Positions 43,166-53,819 of a DNA stretch of 64,000 nt are shown here, in pieces. The stretch is taken from positions 421,001 through 485,000 of the forward strand of contig NZ_CP018061.1 of assembly GCF_002813755.1 (NCBI RefSeq). Direction: 5' to 3'. The position numbers and the translations under genes are program-made. The notes beneath the pieces are model-generated. The model had not been told where the DNA came from and did not search any database. It was given only the letters and a program-made list of their open reading frames with translations. The stretch is from Enterococcus mundtii (GTDB taxonomy: Bacteria > Bacillota > Bacilli > Lactobacillales > Enterococcaceae). Within the stretch, counting starts at the first letter, position 1; every line of letters begins with the position of its first letter.

Positions 43166-43543
43166 ATGTATCAAGTAATTACAATGTTCGGTGATAATGA
43201 GCCTTGGTGGTTCTTTGAAGATTGGCAAGAAGATATTCAAATGGAGGAAACTTTCACCTCTTTTGAAGAAGCACAACAAAACTATGAAGAAAAATGGCTG
43301 GCCATTAAAGACAACTATAAGTATATCCATGCCAAAAATAATTTTCTTAGCGCTTTTTGGAATGATGGCGATGAGCGCTGGTGTGAAGAATGCGATGATG
43401 ATTTGCAGCAATACAAAGGACTTGCTTTGCTGAAAGATTATCAACCGATTACTTTGGAAAGCAGAAAGGATTTTTATGAAACAACTAATTCTAGCGGAAA
43501 AGCCAAGCGTTGCGAAAGACCTAAGCAAGGTGCTTGGTGCTAA
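43166..43543 (+). CDS. DUF1033 protein
   Basis: A 125-residue acidic protein of the DUF1033 family of Lactobacillales: start MYQVITMFGDNEPWWFFEDW, NFLSAFWNDGDERWCEECDDDL. Rich in Trp, Asp and Glu; function unknown. Its last 68 bases overlap the start of topB in another frame, so the two are translationally coupled. RBS AAAGGAG precedes the ATG by several bases. Confidence 0.82.
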   Translation: MYQVITMFGDNEPWWFFEDWQEDIQMEETFTSFEEAQQNYEEKWLAIKDNYKYIHAKNNFLSAFWNDGDERWCEECDDDLQQYKGLALLKDYQPITLESRKDFYETTNSSGKAKRCERPKQGAWC

Positions 43544-45551
43544 TCAAAAACACAAAAACTATTACGAAGGACCCAAGGTGATCGTGACTTGGGCCCTTGG
43601 TCATTTATTAGGTCTAAAGATGCCAGAAGACCTAAATAAGGAATGGCAAAGCTGGCAGATGGAAACCTTGCCGATGATCCCTAAAAAACTAGGGATCAAA
43701 CCCTTACCAAAAACTGGTCATCAATTGAAAGCCATCAAGCAATTGGCTAGTCGTAAAGATGTCTCAGAAGCAGTGATCGCGACAGATGCCGGACGTGAAG
43801 GAGAACTCGTTGCACGTTGGATCTTGGAATATGTTCACTTCAATAAGCCGGTGAAACGTTTGTGGATCTCCTCTCAAACGGACAAAGCGATCAAGACAGG
43901 TTTCAGCCAATTGAAACCAGCTAAAAGCTATGATGCGCTTTATGAGTCTGCTTTGGCTAGGGCAAAAGCAGATTGGTTGGTCGGATTGAATGTGACACGT
44001 GCGCTGACAGTAAAATATCAAGACAATTTATCAGCGGGTCGGGTACAAACACCAACCTTAGCTTTAGTGCGTAATCAGGAAAAGAAAATCGAATCATTCC
44101 GACCACAAACGTATTTTACGATTTCATTGACAGTCGGCAATGAACAAGCAAAAATGGTCCAAAAAAACCAATTTGCTTTGAAATCCCATGAAGAAGCCCA
44201 AGCGTTTGTTAAAACCCTTAGTCAGAGTAAGGGAACAGTAGTCAACATTGAAGAAAAAACAAAGACAGAAAAAGCTCCTCTGCCTTATGATCTAACGGAG
44301 ATCCAACGAGAAGCCAACCAACGTTATGGCTATTCTGCAAAGAAAACGTTGGGTCTTGTCCAAAGTTTATATGAAACGCACAAGATCGTCACGTATCCAC
44401 GAACAGATAGTAAATATTTGACGAATGATATGAAAAGTACGATGAAAGAAAGACTTCAAGCCATCAGCGATTTTGCACCAGAAGTGAAAACTTATTTGAA
44501 AAATGGTGCAGTGGTTCGTCAAACAAGTGTCTTCCAAGATAATAAAGTAACAGATCACCATGCCTTGTTGCCGACGGAAAATCGTCCACGCTATGAAAAA
44601 TTAAGCAACGAAGAACAAAAAATCTATCAAATGATCGTGACACGTTTCTTAGGCTTGTTTGCAGAACCACATAAAATCAGTCAAACGAAAATCACTGTCG
44701 TATTTGGGAACGAACAATTTGTTTTCCGCCAAAACCGGGTGTTGGAAGCTGGTTGGAAAACCTCTGCTGAAAGTCATGTGGATTCGTTTGACTGGAAAAA
44801 AGACATGCGTATCCAACCTGATTTTACGATCAAAAAAGAATTGTCAGCACCGCCGAAACCTTTGACGGAAGCAAGTCTGCTAGGCTTAATGGAAAAACAC
44901 AGTTTAGGCACGCCCGCGACTCGTGCGGAGATCATTGAAAAATTGATCAAATCCGAATTAATGGAACGGACACCGCAAGGCTTACAAGTCTCACCGAAGG
45001 GCAAGCAGTTGTTAGAACTGGTCAATCCATCGCTTGTGACACCAGATTTGACTGAAAGTTGGGAAAGAGATCTAGAAGCGATCGCGCTTGGAAAAAAACA
45101 AGCCAACGTCTTTTTACAATCCATCGAAAAAGAAACGAAGCGACTTGTTCAAGAAATCAAAACGAGTAAGCAAGAATACCAAGATTTTTCGATTACCCAA
45201 AAGAAATGTCCGGATTGTGGCTCGAATCTCCGTGAGAAGAACACAAAAGATGGCAAAATCTATGTGTGTACGAATCAAGATTGTAGCTATCGTCGTCGGA
45301 AAGATCCGAAAGTCTCTAACCATCGTTGCCCACAATGTCACCGAAAAATGGAGATCATTGAAGGCAAGAATGGGGCTTACTTCCGTTGTAAATTTGACGG
45401 GACGACAGAGAAAATGCTAGGGAAAAAAGAGCAGAAGAAAAAAATGACAAAACATGAAGAACGTCGTTTGATGAAGAAATATTCTCAAGCAGAAGAACCG
45501 GAAGAAAGCCCATTAGCAGCAGCCTTAAAAGCTGCGATGAAGGATAATTGA
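43476..45551 (+). CDS. topB: DNA topoisomerase III
   Basis: A 691-residue type IA topoisomerase. TOPRIM domain at the start (LILAEKPSVAKDLSKVLG, ATDAGREGELVARWI with DxD-type acidic residues), the catalytic Tyr in IVTYPRTDSKYL (about residue 306), and C-terminal zinc ribbons CPDCGSNLRE ... CTNQDCSYRRR and CPQCHRKMEI ... FRC. It relaxes and decatenates single-strand-linked DNA. The size is that of chromosomal and plasmid TopB of enterococci. GAAAGGA lies before the ATG within the DUF1033 gene. Confidence 0.93.
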   Translation: MKQLILAEKPSVAKDLSKVLGANQKHKNYYEGPKVIVTWALGHLLGLKMPEDLNKEWQSWQMETLPMIPKKLGIKPLPKTGHQLKAIKQLASRKDVSEAVIATDAGREGELVARWILEYVHFNKPVKRLWISSQTDKAIKTGFSQLKPAKSYDALYESALARAKADWLVGLNVTRALTVKYQDNLSAGRVQTPTLALVRNQEKKIESFRPQTYFTISLTVGNEQAKMVQKNQFALKSHEEAQAFVKTLSQSKGTVVNIEEKTKTEKAPLPYDLTEIQREANQRYGYSAKKTLGLVQSLYETHKIVTYPRTDSKYLTNDMKSTMKERLQAISDFAPEVKTYLKNGAVVRQTSVFQDNKVTDHHALLPTENRPRYEKLSNEEQKIYQMIVTRFLGLFAEPHKISQTKITVVFGNEQFVFRQNRVLEAGWKTSAESHVDSFDWKKDMRIQPDFTIKKELSAPPKPLTEASLLGLMEKHSLGTPATRAEIIEKLIKSELMERTPQGLQVSPKGKQLLELVNPSLVTPDLTESWERDLEAIALGKKQANVFLQSIEKETKRLVQEIKTSKQEYQDFSITQKKCPDCGSNLREKNTKDGKIYVCTNQDCSYRRRKDPKVSNHRCPQCHRKMEIIEGKNGAYFRCKFDGTTEKMLGKKEQKKKMTKHEERRLMKKYSQAEEPEESPLAAALKAAMKDN

Positions 45552-45552
45552 G

Positions 45553-46038
45553 TTACAAGACTTCATACCTTGGCAGATGATCCACATGAGCGAGTAGTCG
45601 TTCAAAATCTGCAAAGGGAAATATGATGGTGCTGGTGTTGCTATTTGGATGAAAGCCGACGGTATCTTTGCGATCGATCGAGGAGTCAATTACTACCTGG
45701 ATCTCGTTTTCTAAATCGTTGACTAAGGCAAATGGATTGACGGTGCCGGGCGGAACACGCAACAACTGTTTGACTTGTTCTTCTGACACAAACGATAATC
45801 GTTTTTCATTCAACTGTTCTGCCAATAATTTCAAGTCGGCTTGTTTTTCATCAGGTAAGACGACAAAATAAATTTGTTTGCCTTTCTTTGATTTGACCAA
45901 AAGATTTTTGACTTGTGGACCTGGTAAAGTAAAAGATAGATTTTTGACAGAAGTAATGGCTGGATGATTCACTTCTTGGTAATTGATTGCCAATAGATCA
46001 AGCAATTCATAGGCCTCTTGTTTCGTGGCATGACACAT
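45553..46038 (-). CDS. YbaK-type aminoacyl-tRNA editing protein (PrdX/ProX-like)
   Basis: A 161-residue freestanding editing domain. The fold motifs KNLLVKSKKGKQIYFVVLPDE (by segments, with the family Lys), RVPPGTVNPFALVND and GFHPNSNTSTIIF match PrdX-type proteins that deacylate mischarged Ala-tRNA(Pro) or related tRNAs. The preferred start is ATG 46038 (MCHATKQEAYELL), seven codons inside the frame. It is convergent with topB, the stops being one base apart. Confidence 0.82.
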   Translation of the reverse strand: MCHATKQEAYELLDLLAINYQEVNHPAITSVKNLSFTLPGPQVKNLLVKSKKGKQIYFVVLPDEKQADLKLLAEQLNEKRLSFVSEEQVKQLLRVPPGTVNPFALVNDLENEIQVVIDSSIDRKDTVGFHPNSNTSTIIFPFADFERLLAHVDHLPRYEVL

Positions 46039-46085
46039 AAAAAACAATCCTCCATTCATTTTTTATTTATTTTAGCACAAAAAAG

Positions 46086-46114
46086 ATTGACAAATAAAAA
46101 TGAATCAGGTAAAT
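46086..46114 (+). promoter_or_regulatory. Promoter of the T-box amino-acid transporter operon
   Basis: TTGACA followed after 17 bases by TAAATT, immediately upstream of the T-box leader. Confidence 0.7.
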
Positions 46115-46119
46115 TACTC

Positions 46120-46386
46120 ATTAAGTTAAATAAAAGACATCGAAAAGAAGAGTAGCAATTAAGTGTTTGAAGAGAGTCTCTGGTTGGTGAGAAGAGGCAA
46201 TAACTGATTGTGAAACACATCTTGGAGTCGATTTTCTGAACAGCCAGTAAGAAAATCCGGGAAGCCCGTTATAGCTGCGGTCGTTGTTAGACGACCAGAT
46301 AAGGTTAGTTTTGCGAGAAACTAATAAAAAAAGGTGGAACCACGTATTTTGCGTCCTTTGGTCTTCGGATCAAGGGACTTTTTTTG
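46120..46386 (+). ncRNA. T-box riboswitch
   Basis: The invariant T-box AAGGTGGAACCACG (46331-46344) is followed by terminator GTCCTTTGGTC-TTCG-GATCAAGGGAC and seven T. Stem I is seen as ATCGA/TCGAT at the base and CAATTA-AGT/ACTGATTG above the specifier loop, with AGTA on the 5' side and GTGAAACACATC on the 3' side. Depending on register the specifier reads AAC (Asn), ACA (Thr) or CAC (His). Uncharged cognate tRNA would stabilise the antiterminator and turn on the amino acid importer downstream. Confidence 0.93.
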
Positions 46387-46452
46387 TTTTTCATGTGGTT
46401 GGAAGGGACAGCTAACAATGTACCCCTTTAAAGAAAAGAGGAGGAAAAGAAA

Positions 46453-47094
46453 ATGAATGATTTATTAGAAGTGATGCCACAGTTGTTAGTAGGGGCGCTG
46501 ACAACCTTGAAATTATTTGCCTTTACCTTGATTGGTTCTTTGCCATTAGGCATTATTTTAGCCTTAGGGTTGTCGTTACATTTTAAACCGATCCGTTATT
46601 TCCTACAAACGTATGTCTGGATCATGCGAGGAACACCGCTATTATTACAATTGATTTTCGTGTTCTACGGCTTGCCAACGATCGGGATCGTGTTTGATCG
46701 CTTCGAAGCTGCTTTGATCGCATTCATTTTAAATTATGCTGCCTATTTTGCTGAGATTTTCCGCGGTGGTATCCAGTCGATCCCTAAAGGGCAGTATGAA
46801 GCAGCTCAAGTCTTACAGTTGAGTCCTTTCCAAACAGTGACAAGAATCATTATTCCGCAAGTAACAAAAATCGTGTTACCTTCTGTCGGAAATGAAGTCA
46901 TCAATCTAGTGAAAGATTCTTCGTTGATCTACATCTTAGGTTTAGGTGATGTGATGCGAGCGGGTAAGATCGCGATGGAGAGAGATGCAAGTTTACTTCC
47001 ATTGCTTGGCGTGGCACTGATCTATCTCGCACTAACAGGAGTGCTGACGATCGTGTTGAAGCAAATTGAAGAAAAATTAAATTATTACCGCTAA
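46453..47094 (+). CDS. Amino acid ABC transporter permease
   Basis: A 213-residue polar-amino-acid permease (HisM/GlnP type) with five helices. The EAA loop is seen as AAQVLQLSPFQTVTRIIIPQ, and the N-terminal MPQLLVGALTTLKLFAFTL and WIMRGTPLLLQLIFVFYGLP are family signatures. RBS GAGGAGG precedes the ATG. First gene of the T-box-controlled operon of permease, ATPase and binding protein. Confidence 0.92.
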   Translation: MNDLLEVMPQLLVGALTTLKLFAFTLIGSLPLGIILALGLSLHFKPIRYFLQTYVWIMRGTPLLLQLIFVFYGLPTIGIVFDRFEAALIAFILNYAAYFAEIFRGGIQSIPKGQYEAAQVLQLSPFQTVTRIIIPQVTKIVLPSVGNEVINLVKDSSLIYILGLGDVMRAGKIAMERDASLLPLLGVALIYLALTGVLTIVLKQIEEKLNYYR

Positions 47095-47114
47095 GAAACG
47101 AGGAGGGAACAGCG

Positions 47115-47750
47115 ATGATTGAATTAAAAAAGATTAGTAAATCATTTGGTGACAAACAAGTGATCAAAGATTTTGATTTAGTAATACCGGAAGGACAAAC
47201 ATTAGCGATCGGCGGACCGTCAGGAGGCGGTAAAACAACGATGTTACGGATTTTAGCCGGTTTAGAAAAAGCTGACAGTGGTGAGTTTTACCTAGATGGC
47301 ACGAAATTTGACCCTTTTGAATTGAAAACAGAAGAACAAGTGGTAGGCGTCGTGTTTCAAGATTTCCAGCTTTTCCCACACTTGAGTATTTTTGACAATA
47401 TTACTTTAGCGCCTAAAATGGTGTTGAAACAAAGTAAAGAAGAATACACGAAAAAGGCGGAGGAATTAGCGGACTCATTAGGGATTCGTGATTTATTAGG
47501 AAATTATCCTTATCAATTATCTGGAGGACAAAAACAACGTGTGGCCATTGCTCGTGCGTTAGCGATGAACCCACGAGTGTTAGCTTATGATGAACCGACG
47601 AGTGCATTAGATCCAGAGTTACGCCAACAAGTAGAGAAGTTGATTCTTTCATTAAAAGAAGAAGGCGTGACCCAAATCATCGTGACCCACGATTTAGTCT
47701 TTGCTGAAAACGTTGGGGATCAATTGATCAAAGTTATGCCAAGTAAGTAG
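47115..47750 (+). CDS. Amino acid ABC transporter ATPase
   Basis: A 211-residue ATPase of the polar amino acid class: Walker A GGPSGGGKTTML, Q-loop VVFQDFQLFPHLS, signature LSGGQKQRVAIARAL, Walker B VLAYDEPTSALDPE and switch THDLVF. At 211 residues it is shorter than usual (about 240) at the C-terminus. It sits 20 bases after the permease gene with RBS GAGGAGGG. Confidence 0.92.
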   Translation: MIELKKISKSFGDKQVIKDFDLVIPEGQTLAIGGPSGGGKTTMLRILAGLEKADSGEFYLDGTKFDPFELKTEEQVVGVVFQDFQLFPHLSIFDNITLAPKMVLKQSKEEYTKKAEELADSLGIRDLLGNYPYQLSGGQKQRVAIARALAMNPRVLAYDEPTSALDPELRQQVEKLILSLKEEGVTQIIVTHDLVFAENVGDQLIKVMPSK

Positions 47751-47768
47751 GAAAGCGGTGGGGAGAAA

Positions 47769-48581
47769 ATGAAAAAATTCAGCTTTTTGATTTTATCTTT
47801 GATTGTTTTTTTCTTTTTAACTGGCTGCACGAATGAGCGGACAGCGACAGAAAGCTGGTCAAGAATCAATCAAGAAAAAAAGATTATCGTAGGGCTAGAC
47901 GACAGCTTTGTACCAATGGGTTTTCGTGATAAAGATGGCAAACTGACAGGATTTGATATTGAGTTAGCGAAAGCTGTCTTTGATGAATATGGCATCACCG
48001 TTGAGTTCCAACCGATCGATTGGTCGATGAAAGAATTTGAGTTGAACAATGGAACGATCGATTTGATCTGGAACGGGTATTCAAAAACACCGGAACGTGA
48101 AGAAAAGGTCTTGTTTACAAAACCGTATATGAAAAATGATCAAGTGTTGATCACGCCAAAAACTTCTGGCATTACAAGCTTTGAACAAATGCAAGACAAA
48201 ATCTTAGGCGCACAAAACGGTTCTTCTGGTTATGATATGTTTGTCAGACATCCAGAAATACTCAAAGACTATGTGAAAAATCAAGATGCAGTTTTGTACG
48301 CCAGCTTTAATGAAGCATTGATCGATTTGAAAAGTGGCCGTACAGATGGTGTGTTGATCGACAAAGTCTATGCCGAGTATTTTTTGAACATACGAGACGA
48401 ATTAGATAATTTCAATGTGATCAAAGGGGACTTTGATGGAGAAGATTTTGCTGTCGGTGCGCGAAAAAATGACGAAATACTTGTGGAAAAAGTCAATGAT
48501 GGCATAGCCGAATTGGTTGAAAACGGAAAATTTAAAAAGATCTCAGAGAAGTGGTTTGGTGAAGATGTCACACCAGAATAG
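47769..48581 (+). CDS. Amino acid ABC transporter substrate-binding lipoprotein
   Basis: A 270-residue lipoprotein: signal peptide with lipobox LTGC (Cys about 19), then a SBP_bac_3 domain (IIVGLDDSFVPMGFRDKDGK, GFDIELAKAVFDEYGI, DLIWNGYSKTPEREEKV). The Arg in TPERE and Asp near the end of the pocket fit binding of an alpha-amino acid. The ligand should be the amino acid sensed by the T-box leader. RBS GGTGGGGAG precedes the ATG. Terminator follows at 48621. Confidence 0.92.
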   Translation: MKKFSFLILSLIVFFFLTGCTNERTATESWSRINQEKKIIVGLDDSFVPMGFRDKDGKLTGFDIELAKAVFDEYGITVEFQPIDWSMKEFELNNGTIDLIWNGYSKTPEREEKVLFTKPYMKNDQVLITPKTSGITSFEQMQDKILGAQNGSSGYDMFVRHPEILKDYVKNQDAVLYASFNEALIDLKSGRTDGVLIDKVYAEYFLNIRDELDNFNVIKGDFDGEDFAVGARKNDEILVEKVNDGIAELVENGKFKKISEKWFGEDVTPE

Positions 48582-48620
48582 GTGACAGGATGACAGGAAG
48601 GATCGAATCATAGGGGAAGT

Positions 48621-48659
48621 CAAAATAGTGGAACAGCATCTGCTGCTCCACTATTTTTG
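48621..48659 (+). terminator. Terminator of the amino-acid transporter operon
   Basis: CAAAATAGTGGAACAGCA-TC-TGCTGCTCCACTATTTTTG forms a long hairpin with a T-run. Confidence 0.88.
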
Positions 48660-48771
48660 TTTGTTTTGGACTTATTCTTAAAATGACTAGACTTTTGTTT
48701 ATAAATGTCAAAAATCTACTTGGTAATGAAAAGGGTTTCGTGTTATTCTAAAGAGGTAAAGATTGAACTAG

Positions 48772-50229
<1,458 letters not shown>

Positions 50230-50273
50230 AGGGTATCTTTTGTCCATTCCCTCAATAAAAAGATGAATAATGG

Positions 50274-50311
50274 AAGAAGAAGAGAGGACTTTAGTCCTGC
50301 TCTTCTTTTTT
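50274..50311 (+). terminator. Terminator after the glucosidase gene
   Basis: AGAAGAGAGGACT-TT-AGTCCTGCTCTTCT and a T-run. A second hairpin, GCAAACAAAA/TTTTGTTCGCTTGC plus eight T (50336-50370), lies just before the ftsK promoter region, where TATAAT occurs at 50372. Confidence 0.8.
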
Positions 50312-50403
50312 ATCATGAAAGAAAATCAGCAATCGAGCAAACAAAACTTTTGTTCGCTTGCTTTTTTTTGTATAATGGAACTTGATGAAAAGAGGGATAA
50401 ATC

Positions 50404-52842
50404 ATGGCAAAGAAAAAACGTCCTGCTAAAAAGAAAAGAAAAACAAAAAAACAGAAACAGCAGCAGGAGCAAATGATTGCGATCGGTGTTGGCTTTGCTT
50501 TTATACTATTTGCCGTCTTTGGCTTTTTGAAATTAGGCTTTTTAGGCATTTTAGTGGCGAATGGCTTTCGCATAGTCGCTGGAAATACGTATCAGATCCT
50601 CTGTGTATTATTAGCAGTTTTAGGATTTTGGATCATGGTCAAAAATAGAGAATTCACGATGGGTAAGAGTCGTCGTTGGCTGGGAGTCGGTCTGTTTTAT
50701 TTAGGTATCTTACTCTTTTTACATGCCAATCTTTTTGGAAAATTGGACAGCGGAGAACCCAATATCATTGGAACGACTTGGGATCTACTATCGGCAGATA
50801 TTCGTCAAAGCCAAATCACCACGAATGTCGGTGGCGGTATGTTAGGCGCATTTATTTATAATCTGACATTCTTTTTGATTGCTCAACCGGGAAGTTATTT
50901 CGTAGCTGTTTTATTGATTCTTGGCGGAGCAGTATTATTTAGTAATGTTGAGAGTCATCAATTATTGAATGCCTTACAAGTGATGGGAGATAGATTCCAA
51001 GAACTGTTAGAAGGCGATCCAGAAAAGCAGGCACGTAAACAAGCTGCGAAAGAAGAGCGGCAAAAGCAACGAGCAGAAGCGAAGGAAGCGAAACGTCTTG
51101 CTGCGAAAGAAGCAGCCGAAGCTGAAGCTGCGGAAATGGAACAAAAGCGAGCCACTCGTCAAAAGAATCAAGTCCAAAAGGAAACTTCTCCTATTTATGA
51201 AGAAAGTGAACCTGAACAATTGAGTTTTGTGCCGATTGACAGTTTCCAAGGAAATGTCCAACCTCCTGTTATGGAACCTCCTAAACAGGATGAAATGACC
51301 CAAGCACAAGAGTCGTCCGAAGATGAGTTATTTGAAGATGATGGCACTGCATTAGAATTTGAGATCGAAGCAGAAGAAGAAAATCAAGCATACGAACTAC
51401 CTTCAATCGATTTATTAGACTCTGCGCAAACCGTGGATCAAAGTGATGAGTACAAGAAAATCGAAAAGAACATTGGCGTGTTAGAACAAACTTTCCAAAG
51501 TTTTGGTGTCGATGCGAAAGTCGTCAAAGCGAGTTTAGGACCATCTGTGACGAAGTTTGAGATCCAACCAGCTGTTGGAGTAAAAGTAAGTAAAATCGTT
51601 AGTTTAACGGATGATATTGCCTTAGCTTTAGCCGCAAAAGATGTTCGTATGGAAGCACCGATCCCTGGGAAATCATTGATCGGGATCGAAGTGCCGAACA
51701 GCAAGATCAGTATGGTTTCGTTTAGAGAGATCATCGAAGCCCAACCGGATCATCCAGACAAGCTATTGGAAGTCCCTCTAGGACGAGATGTTTCGGGTCG
51801 TGTCCAAACGGCTGATCTATCGAAAATGCCTCACTTGCTGGTTGCTGGTTCGACTGGTAGTGGGAAGTCTGTAGCCATAAATGGGATCATTACAAGTATT
51901 TTGATGCGAGCAAAACCTCATGAAGTCAAACTAATGATGATCGACCCGAAAATGGTTGAGTTGAATATGTATAATGGTATTCCGCATTTATTGACACCCG
52001 TTGTGACCAATCCTAGAAAAGCAGCACAAGCGTTGCAAAAAGTCGTTCAGGAAATGGAAGAACGTTATGAGAAGTTTGCTGCAACTGGTGTGAGAAATAT
52101 CTCTGGGTACAATGAATTTGTCCAACAAAAAAATCTGGAAAATGGAACCAAACATCCGACCTTACCATTTATCGTCGTCATTGTTGATGAATTGGCGGAT
52201 CTAATGATGGTTGCAAGCAACGAAGTCGAAGATGCAATCATCCGTTTAGCGCAAATGGCTCGTGCCGCAGGTATCCATATGATCTTAGCGACACAACGCC
52301 CAAGTGTGGATGTTATCACCGGGATCATCAAAGCCAATGTGCCTTCACGAATGGCGTTTGCTGTTTCCAGCGGAACAGACTCACGAACGATCATTGATTC
52401 TAATGGGGCGGAAAAGCTCTTAGGACGAGGGGACATGCTCTTCTTACCAATGGGTGAGAACAAACCGATCCGTGTTCAAGGCGCCTTCATTTCAGACCAT
52501 GAAGTGGAACGTGTGGTTAACTTTGTCACCGATCAACAAGAAGCCAATTACGAAGAAAAAATGATGCCAACGGATGAAGTTGAATCAGCTGGTTCAGCTG
52601 AACAACCACAAGATGAACTATTTGAAGAGGCAAAAGCATTAGTTATCGAAATGCAAACCGCTAGTATTTCTCTGTTGCAACGTCGTTTTAGAATCGGCTA
52701 CAATCGGGCAGCTCGTTTAGTCGATGAATTAGAGGCCCACGGCGTCGTAGGCCCTTCAGAAGGCAGTAAGCCTCGAAAAGTTTTTATTGAGCAAGTGGAA
52801 GAGTCAATGGAGCAACCATTATCTGAAAATCAGGAAATATAA
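50404..52842 (+). CDS. ftsK: DNA translocase FtsK/SpoIIIE
   Basis: An 812-residue chromosome translocase acting at the division septum. After a very basic start (AKKKRPAKKKRKTKKQK) come about four membrane helices (to residue 180), an Ala/Glu/Lys-rich linker (200-345), the alpha-beta motor with Walker A AGSTGSGKSVAING (about 480) and Walker B FIVVIVDELADLMM (about 590), and the C-terminal gamma winged helix SISLLQRRFRIGYNRAARLVD that reads polar KOPS/SRS sites. Length is normal. Confidence 0.95.
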   Translation: MAKKKRPAKKKRKTKKQKQQQEQMIAIGVGFAFILFAVFGFLKLGFLGILVANGFRIVAGNTYQILCVLLAVLGFWIMVKNREFTMGKSRRWLGVGLFYLGILLFLHANLFGKLDSGEPNIIGTTWDLLSADIRQSQITTNVGGGMLGAFIYNLTFFLIAQPGSYFVAVLLILGGAVLFSNVESHQLLNALQVMGDRFQELLEGDPEKQARKQAAKEERQKQRAEAKEAKRLAAKEAAEAEAAEMEQKRATRQKNQVQKETSPIYEESEPEQLSFVPIDSFQGNVQPPVMEPPKQDEMTQAQESSEDELFEDDGTALEFEIEAEEENQAYELPSIDLLDSAQTVDQSDEYKKIEKNIGVLEQTFQSFGVDAKVVKASLGPSVTKFEIQPAVGVKVSKIVSLTDDIALALAAKDVRMEAPIPGKSLIGIEVPNSKISMVSFREIIEAQPDHPDKLLEVPLGRDVSGRVQTADLSKMPHLLVAGSTGSGKSVAINGIITSILMRAKPHEVKLMMIDPKMVELNMYNGIPHLLTPVVTNPRKAAQALQKVVQEMEERYEKFAATGVRNISGYNEFVQQKNLENGTKHPTLPFIVVIVDELADLMMVASNEVEDAIIRLAQMARAAGIHMILATQRPSVDVITGIIKANVPSRMAFAVSSGTDSRTIIDSNGAEKLLGRGDMLFLPMGENKPIRVQGAFISDHEVERVVNFVTDQQEANYEEKMMPTDEVESAGSAEQPQDELFEEAKALVIEMQTASISLLQRRFRIGYNRAARLVDELEAHGVVGPSEGSKPRKVFIEQVEESMEQPLSENQEI

Positions 52843-53027
52843 AATGAAAGCAAGAAATCTGTTCTTATCGAATGGATTTTTTGCTTTTATTTTGCGTTTA
52901 GTCCAAAAAAATATCTTTCATGGAAAAAAACAGGCAGTAACAAAACGATTTTTATAAAATTATTCATGTTAAAAAAATGATAAGCTTAAAGTCACAATAG
53001 TTTTTTAGATGAAAGGAGATTCACTGA

Positions 53028-53804
53028 ATGAACGATGAGAAAACCAAAAAGGTTGAACAAGTATCAAATGAAGCTTCCGAAAAAATGACGAACGAACAAT
53101 TGACAGAAACAATGAATGAAGTGCCCGAAAAACCTGTAAATACGCTACAGGAAGAACCAATCAGCGAACCGAACGAAGAACCAGTGAAAGAACTAGTCGA
53201 AGATCCAATCAGCGAACCGAACGAAGAACCAGTGAAAGAACTAGTCGAAGAACCAATCAGCGAGCCGAACGAAGAACCAGTGAAAGAACTAGTCGAAGAA
53301 CCAATCGAAGAACCGATCAAAGAACCGATCAAAGAACCAATACAATCAACGAGCCAAACACAAAAAGCAACGCTTGATGAACCCCAAGTCGGCTTGGCAA
53401 ATTCTGAGTTTCAAAGGGGCAATCAGGAAGTACCGCAAGAAATCAAAAAATGGAACTGGGGAGCATTCTCTCTAAATATCATTTGGGGAATCGGGAACAA
53501 AACGTATCTTCCATTACTGTGTTTGATTCCACTATTCAATCTTGTTTGGGTGTTTATTTGCGGATTTAAAGGCAATGAGTGGGCATGGAGAGATGGAAAC
53601 TATACGGATGTTGAAACATTCAAACAAGTCCAAAAAACTTGGAGTCGAGCTGGCATAGCGATGTTTATTATTCAAATTTTGATCATCCTTTTATATCTTG
53701 TTTTCGTCGTATTCATTCTTTCTAGCTTATGGTATATTCGTGATTCTTTTATCCGGGATTCTTATAACTATGATCCTTACATTTATGATGGTTATTACTA
53801 CTAG
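53028..53804 (+). CDS. Glu/Pro-repeat membrane protein, 258 aa
   Basis: The first 115 residues are acidic and contain three 16-residue repeats (EEPISEPNEEPVKELV) followed by shorter EEPIKEPIKEPI units. The C-terminal 115 residues carry a membrane domain: WNWGAFSLNIIWGIGNKTYL, LIPLFNLVWVFICGFKGNEW, AWRDGNY, then a last helix and a Tyr/Asp-rich tail. This domain recurs in LAB proteins often mislabelled ribonuclease G; function unknown. RBS AAAGGAG. Probably paired with the next gene, 15 bases on. Confidence 0.75.
   Translation: MNDEKTKKVEQVSNEASEKMTNEQLTETMNEVPEKPVNTLQEEPISEPNEEPVKELVEDPISEPNEEPVKELVEEPISEPNEEPVKELVEEPIEEPIKEPIKEPIQSTSQTQKATLDEPQVGLANSEFQRGNQEVPQEIKKWNWGAFSLNIIWGIGNKTYLPLLCLIPLFNLVWVFICGFKGNEWAWRDGNYTDVETFKQVQKTWSRAGIAMFIIQILIILLYLVFVVFILSSLWYIRDSFIRDSYNYDPYIYDGYYY
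53151..53294 (+). repeat. Three 48-bp tandem repeats inside the coding region
   Basis: Copies at 53151-53198, 53199-53246 and 53247-53294 differ at only one or two bases each (GAAGAACC/GAAGATCC, GCGAACC/GCGAGCC) and encode the 16-residue Glu/Pro repeat. A partial, shorter-period continuation follows. Confidence 0.9.
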
Positions 53805-53819
53805 AAAGGAGAAAACAAG

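Noticed and set aside
53151..53294. CRISPR-like direct repeats
   Set aside because: The 48-bp copies are contiguous without spacers and encode an in-frame peptide repeat.
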